From: JAXGPX01 sp040766745
GTDB taxonomy: Bacteria > Bacillota > Sulfobacillia > Fermentithermobacillales > Fermentithermobacillaceae
Assembly: GCA_040766745.1 (NCBI GenBank)
Contig: JAXGPX010000007.1
Coordinates: 46,369 to 110,368, forward strand
Direction of reading: 5' to 3'
DNA: 64,000 nt
Shown here one piece after another: positions 60,167-64,000 of this stretch. Under the pieces are notes generated by a model, which was not told where the DNA came from, searched no databases, and worked only from the letters and a program-made list of their open reading frames with translations. The position numbers and the translations under genes are program-made. The number at the start of each line of letters is the position of its first letter. Within the stretch, counting starts at the first letter, position 1.

Positions 60167-62107
60167 TTATTCAAGCACAGCATAGTCAGGGATCACAACG
60201 TGCAGATGACATTTGTCGCTTAGATGCACCTTGGGAACCGGCCCGACTTCAGACCAGGGTTCATATGTCATGAAGACCTGGATACCAGGCAAAATGGTCG
60301 AATTCGCTGCATCTGGCTGAATCTCTCCGTTCTCAGGTATGTTGAGGGCAGGTTGGTACCTGTCCAGGAAATTGGCTGCCAGTCCTAACACTTCAGGCCA
60401 GGTTGAGAGGTCAGAATACCCCAGAAACTTCGCCTGCCCCGTATCAAGAACCACTTTCCACAGCTCGAAACGGTGCCACCCTTCAGACTGGCTGAACACA
60501 ATATTGTTCCGATCAGCGGACATGACTACCTCTCCGTCGCCGGAGCCTGCAAGAAAGGCGATATCCCTAACGTCTTCACTGACACAATCGACCTCGGCCA
60601 ACCAGCACCCGCTGCCCGCTTGATACGGGCCAGTGGTCTGGTATCCCTGGAAACAAAATCGTATCTTGTACTGCGACGAGTCATGCCCGGGTTTTTCTTC
60701 TGGTTTTGTTTCTGTTGCGGGGCTGGTATCTTCGGGAGACAGGTGCAGAGGTGCCCATCCTATGATCCGGAGACGATTCTGCGAGCCTGATCTCCTTTCA
60801 ATGCTTGCACTTGGGATAGATAGCACTCGCTTGAGATTTGAGCCGTCTCTGGACAGTATCCAGATCTCCTGTCTGCCGAAATTGTCTGCTGCAAATGCCA
60901 AATACCGGCCATCGTCACTGAAAGCCAGGTTATTGAAAGAATCACCGAAAGACGTATCAGAAGAGCTATCGATATTACCACCGAATGTGCTGCTTAGGAA
61001 CTCTCCGGACGAAGCAAGAAGGGAACTGCTGCCGGTGCTAATGCGTGTAAATGGGCCTACCTTGACCATAGTGCCATCGTCGTCCGGCAGGCTGGACTGC
61101 TCCAAAGTTACCTCCCAACCAGGTTCTTTGTCTCCGTCAAAAGCCCATGGCATGGCCGCTTTGATAGCCCATATTACAGACCATTTGCCGTCTTCATGCT
61201 TAAGGCCGCACCGGTCAAGCAATTCCCAGACAACATTTGCTCCTGTGTGTTTGTGTGTAGACTTCAGCGAGTAAGCAACATGCACTTCAGCATAAAGATA
61301 ATCTTCCGGGTATACAGCGTCAAAGGTTTTGGCTTGGGTTTTCGGTTCTGAGACCAGTTCAAAGGCATAAACACTTAGGTCCTGGTATTCAGGCGGAAAG
61401 GTTAGAGGGAAGAGTGCCAGCATGCTTCCCTGGCTTCCATCGTATTGACGCTCGAAATGAGCCAGAGCTTCAGCCGAGGCCTCTTTAATCGAAGCCACTT
61501 CAGCGTAACAGAACGAAACAAAATACACTGCAGTGGCAGGTTCAGGCTTTGTCCATGTTACCTCAATGCGTAGAGTGCGGCTGGTATTGACCTGAGGAAC
61601 AGGCTCGACGAGGGGCACAGTCCAACTCCATGAAACCCCTTGCCTGTCAACAGTAAAATCTTTCAAGGTTGAGCTTTCCGGATGATTGGCTTGTTCTGGC
61701 ATTGTTCCGGGGTAAACTATACCGCAAACTTCAACGTTTGCAGATTCAGGTTTGAGACTTAACCCCTGCAAAAGGAATGTGATTGAATCGCCGGGCATCA
61801 AAAACAGGGGATAAGACGGCAAGGCAGGATCCAAAGACTCTTGAATCTTCAACGGTTCTGTGCTGCCTGAGCCTGAAGAAGGCCAGGTATAGGCGTTTAG
61901 TACTGCCGTAGACTGCTGCTGACCTGTACTTACTGCAAGTGCAGGCGGAGTTACCGGAAATGTACAGGCCAAAATGGAACAGCCGGTAAGAGAAAAGCAA
62001 CTAAGTGCACCAGACACGGCCACAATTAGGGCAATCAGCGAAGCTGACAGCCGGCTGGAAGATAGACAAGCATCTCTGGGGGCTTTCAGGTTGCCGGTGT
62101 GTCTCAT
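60167..62107 (-). CDS. Lipoprotein with TolB-like beta-propeller segment
   Basis: Predicted 646-residue surface protein. The signal peptide ends in lipobox SLTGC (Cys43). Residues up to about 340 show no family I can name. A propeller-like segment follows at about 375-600: NLAFSDDGRYLAFAADNFGRQEIWIL and SRDGSNLKRVLSI are the WD40/TolB blade pattern, and later VVMSADRNNIVFSQSEGWHRFELWKV is a second blade. Several blades are too diverged to see. The architecture recalls LpqB-type lipoproteins, but no GerMN domain is found. AAAGGAGG lies 10 nt before the ATG. It is transcribed toward ogt, 288 bp away. Function unknown. Confidence 0.7.
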   Translation of the reverse strand: MRHTGNLKAPRDACLSSSRLSASLIALIVAVSGALSCFSLTGCSILACTFPVTPPALAVSTGQQQSTAVLNAYTWPSSGSGSTEPLKIQESLDPALPSYPLFLMPGDSITFLLQGLSLKPESANVEVCGIVYPGTMPEQANHPESSTLKDFTVDRQGVSWSWTVPLVEPVPQVNTSRTLRIEVTWTKPEPATAVYFVSFCYAEVASIKEASAEALAHFERQYDGSQGSMLALFPLTFPPEYQDLSVYAFELVSEPKTQAKTFDAVYPEDYLYAEVHVAYSLKSTHKHTGANVVWELLDRCGLKHEDGKWSVIWAIKAAMPWAFDGDKEPGWEVTLEQSSLPDDDGTMVKVGPFTRISTGSSSLLASSGEFLSSTFGGNIDSSSDTSFGDSFNNLAFSDDGRYLAFAADNFGRQEIWILSRDGSNLKRVLSIPSASIERRSGSQNRLRIIGWAPLHLSPEDTSPATETKPEEKPGHDSSQYKIRFCFQGYQTTGPYQAGSGCWLAEVDCVSEDVRDIAFLAGSGDGEVVMSADRNNIVFSQSEGWHRFELWKVVLDTGQAKFLGYSDLSTWPEVLGLAANFLDRYQPALNIPENGEIQPDAANSTILPGIQVFMTYEPWSEVGPVPKVHLSDKCHLHVVIPDYAVLE

Positions 62108-62248
62108 GAGAGAATAACCTCCTTTGGTTCTTGAGCAACTGTCGCGAGCGCCGCATTCGTATTTTCACTGGCATTGAAACTGACACTGGTCGTTATTTGT
62201 TCACCGGTGTAAGGGACGTTTGCTAGTAGGGTAAGGTTCCAACCAATA

Positions 62249-62257
62249 TGGTATAAT
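62249..62257 (+). promoter_or_regulatory. Extended -10 promoter of the nucleotidyltransferase pair
   Basis: TGGTATAAT: TG at 62249-62250 and perfect TATAAT at 62252-62257, with no good -35. It is 50 bp before the start codon. Confidence 0.55.
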
Positions 62258-62307
62258 TAGGATAGAATTCTCAGAGCAAGATCAAAGAAGTATTCAGGAG
62301 GCTTGAC

Positions 62308-62874
62308 ATGACTCGCTCGAATGACGCCAAGCTGATAGACAAGAGGATGCTGCTGGAAATATTTGACTACCTGAATGAAAGACTCAAAGAAAATCAACTT
62401 CAGCTCGAAATAACCATATACGGTGGATCAGTTATGACTATGGTCTATGACAATAGGCCTGCCACCAGGGACATAGATTGTGTATTCAGCGATGTAAATT
62501 CCAAACTTCTTAATAACATACTGAACACCACCCAGTATGCTTTTAGCCTGCCCGGCGATTGGATAAATGAGGAGATCAAAGAGCCGCTGAAACACCTCCT
62601 GAAGGAAGATAAGGAGACTTTTACAGTTTATTCGAATTTGAAAGTACTAAGGCCAATAGCACAGCAGTTACTGGCCATGAAGGTATTGGCGGCAAGGCCG
62701 GAACCTGCCAAAGATTTCATAGATGCCTATATCCTATGCAAAGATTTGAACATCACGGCTAAGAACGAGCTTATAGATACGGTATCTGCCTACATACCTC
62801 TCAGATTGCTAGGCGAAAGGCAGATGGCCTTCATCAAATACCTGGGGAAGGACTTAGGATATGATTGGGAATAG
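62308..62874 (+). CDS. AbiEii/DUF6036-like nucleotidyltransferase
   Basis: Predicted 188-residue protein with a polymerase-beta-type nucleotidyltransferase core: TIYGGSVMTMVYDNRPATRDIDCVF, in which GGS (39-41) and the Asp pair (Asp55, Asp57) match the GSx10-13DxD pattern. After it comes a helical region with LLAMKVLAARPEPAKDFIDAYILC, similar to AbiEii-type toxins and related families. Such enzymes add nucleotides to tRNA or proteins, and many are toxins. GGAGG precedes the ATG by 6 nt, and an extended -10 promoter is upstream. Its end overlaps the next gene by 14 nt, so the two are co-translated. Function as a toxin is inference. Confidence 0.75.
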   Translation: MTRSNDAKLIDKRMLLEIFDYLNERLKENQLQLEITIYGGSVMTMVYDNRPATRDIDCVFSDVNSKLLNNILNTTQYAFSLPGDWINEEIKEPLKHLLKEDKETFTVYSNLKVLRPIAQQLLAMKVLAARPEPAKDFIDAYILCKDLNITAKNELIDTVSAYIPLRLLGERQMAFIKYLGKDLGYDWE

Positions 62875-63241
62875 CTATCTTCAAGGTTTGTACAAATATC
62901 CCGATGAAGACACAAGCCTGAACCAGATTTTGGAGCTCCTGGTATACAAGGATATGAAGTTTATCGATAGTCTGTGGGACGAACCGGTAGATCTGAACGA
63001 ATGCACCGAAAGCGAGACGGCATACCTGACCAAAGTGTCGGCCCTGATAGACTATTGCCTGCAAATTCACGGTATGGATGTTCCAGACTGGCTGAGGCAT
63101 GAAAGACTGTGTTTCGAGAAACCTTACTACCATCCAAAGAGACTGAGTGATTTTGACAAAGTGAAACTAATATACACTAATCCTGCGCCGTTCAGGGCAA
63201 GGAATGTCTATTTCGATCTGGAAGGAATCAAAAGGGTCTAG
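62861..63241 (+). CDS. Small partner protein of the nucleotidyltransferase (unrecognised)
   Basis: Predicted 126-residue soluble protein. The N-terminal half is acidic and helical (DEDTSLNQILELLVYKDMKF, WDEPVDLNECTES, TKVSALIDYCLQIHGM), and the C-terminal half is more basic, ending in APFRARNVYFDLEGIKRV. I recall a similar P-x-F-R-x-R-N-V-x-F-D ending in small proteins encoded beside nucleotidyltransferases, but I cannot assign a family. It overlaps the preceding gene by 14 nt, implying a fixed ratio of the two products. It could be an antitoxin or a cofactor of the enzyme. Confidence 0.65.
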   Translation: MIGNSYLQGLYKYPDEDTSLNQILELLVYKDMKFIDSLWDEPVDLNECTESETAYLTKVSALIDYCLQIHGMDVPDWLRHERLCFEKPYYHPKRLSDFDKVKLIYTNPAPFRARNVYFDLEGIKRV

Positions 63242-63406
63242 TGACACACGCGGCGATAAGGACAAGTTCGATGGCCACTGAAGCGTTGCCAGTCCCAAAA
63301 TAGTGCTGTTGAGGTGGCTCTATGTGTGCTTGTTCGGGATGGGATGGCACCTGGTTCGACGTGTGGGTCCTTACCCTATCTTTGATTTTGCCCGAAGCGT
63401 GGGGCC

Positions 63407-64000
63407 TTACACCACCCTGTTCGTAAGTTTCTGCCACACAGGGTGATTCTGTATCTGGCCAGGTGTTCCTTCTGACTGTATCCTGCCTTCAGCCAGGACC
63501 AGGACCCTGGAAGCAAGGGCTTGTACCTCGGCAAAATCATGGGTGACCAGCACCGTGGTGGTGCCCTGTTCTCTCAAGATATCCCTGAACTGAGCCACAA
63601 GATCCTGTCGGGTTATCACATCAACTGAGGCGAAAGGCTCGTCAAGAAACAGGACCTCAGGCTCAAGCACAAAAGCCCTGGCAAGGGCCGTCCGCTGGGC
63701 TTCCCCTCCGGACAAGGTGTGGACCAACTGGCCGGCAAGAGCAGTCAGGCCAAAACGGCCAAGCCAGGCGTCGATTCTGCCGTCATCAATGCTCTGGTTT
63801 CGCAGAGTAAGACCAAGCTTTACGTTATCTCTGACTGTCCCATCCAGGAGCAAAGGTTCCTGAAAAACCACGGCCATGCGGCGTCTCACGTTAAGGGCGT
63901 TTTTGCGGCTCACCTTTTTACCCCTGAAAACAACATTTCCATGATGCGGATAATCAAGACAAGCCATTACAGAAATCAATGTGCTCTTGCCTGCTCCGTT
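63407..64000 (-). CDS. ABC transporter ATP-binding protein, partial (tungstate/molybdate-like)
   Basis: C-terminal 197 codons of an ATPase running off the window edge. Seen: the end of Walker A (NGAGKSTLIS), Q-loop AVVFQEPLLLDGTVRDNV, signature TLSGGEAQRTALARAFVLEP, Walker B VLFLDEPFASVD, and switch VLVTHDFAEVQAL. The short form with no extra C-terminal regulatory domain and the FQEPLL / LSGGEAQR wording resemble the TupC/WtpC-type tungstate or the phosphate-type importers. The permease and binding-protein genes, if present, would lie beyond base 64000. Substrate therefore uncertain. Confidence 0.85.
   Translation of the reverse strand, partial: NGAGKSTLISVMACLDYPHHGNVVFRGKKVSRKNALNVRRRMAVVFQEPLLLDGTVRDNVKLGLTLRNQSIDDGRIDAWLGRFGLTALAGQLVHTLSGGEAQRTALARAFVLEPEVLFLDEPFASVDVITRQDLVAQFRDILREQGTTTVLVTHDFAEVQALASRVLVLAEGRIQSEGTPGQIQNHPVWQKLTNRVV

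Noticed and set aside
1..64000. tRNA, rRNA, insertion sequence or prophage genes
   Set aside because: No conserved tRNA arms, rRNA segments, transposase, integrase or phage structural genes were recognised on either strand.

Overview
The window reads as chromosomal DNA from an endospore-forming member of the Bacillota, probably an anaerobic organism that lives on peptides and amino acids. The evidence is a spore photoproduct lyase homologue, a YtaF-type sporulation membrane protein, a GerMN-domain lipoprotein, strong AGGAGG ribosome binding sites, frequent TTG and GTG starts, and no outer-membrane genes. The gene content is dominated by peptide and amino-acid handling: an M42 peptidase, an MlrC-like M81 peptidase with a D-aminoacylase, an Opp peptide importer, BrnQ and NSS amino-acid transporters, a large M14 peptidase, an M20 amidohydrolase and threonine synthesis. 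The species cannot be named from sequence alone. I saw no rRNA, tRNA, transposase, prophage or CRISPR array.

Layout. 1-5.4 kb: partial M42 peptidase (-), BON-domain protein (+), orphan small protein (-), then an M81 peptidase / D-aminoacylase operon (-). 5.6-10.7 kb: nitroreductase, a CPBP-like membrane protein, then MFS transporter, nagA and a small membrane protein in tandem. 10.8-16.8 kb: oppA-B-C-D-F operon on the minus strand with a hairpin after oppA. 17-22.9 kb: glpX, brnQ, a MOP-superfamily transporter, an NSS symporter. 23.2-28.6 kb: repeats, a rubrerythrin-like protein and a marR-RND efflux operon with a near-consensus promoter. 28.8-32.6 kb: ZIP metal transporter, pncA, thrC, thrB. 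32.7-39.7 kb: MATE exporter, M14 peptidase, amidohydrolase with a Cys4 tail, EamA transporter. 40-44 kb: a winged-helix/PD-(D/E)XK-like protein, then a two-component system and GerMN lipoprotein. 44.3-51.7 kb: uraA, SPL homologue, histidine phosphatase, a C_GCAxxG_C_C protein, purA, MBL hydrolase, AAA ATPase. 51.8-57 kb: ytaF, mgtE with a 400-nt leader, feoA-feoB. 57-64 kb: satellite-like repeat, M20 amidohydrolase, ogt, a beta-propeller lipoprotein, an AbiEii-like nucleotidyltransferase pair and a partial ABC ATPase.

The most unusual features are not ordinary operons. Tandem repeats with many unit lengths (11, 12, 14, 15, 33, 50, 82 and about 115 bp) sit between or at the ends of genes. The same 82-bp, palindrome-bearing unit occurs in arrays at 31.4 kb and 39.7 kb, and the second array abuts a gene for a DNA-binding/nuclease-like protein. 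The SPL homologue carries Ala where the well-studied enzyme has its hydrogen-donor Cys. The nucleotidyltransferase pair at 62.3 kb may be a toxin-antitoxin or defence module. The mgtE and NSS genes have structured leaders.
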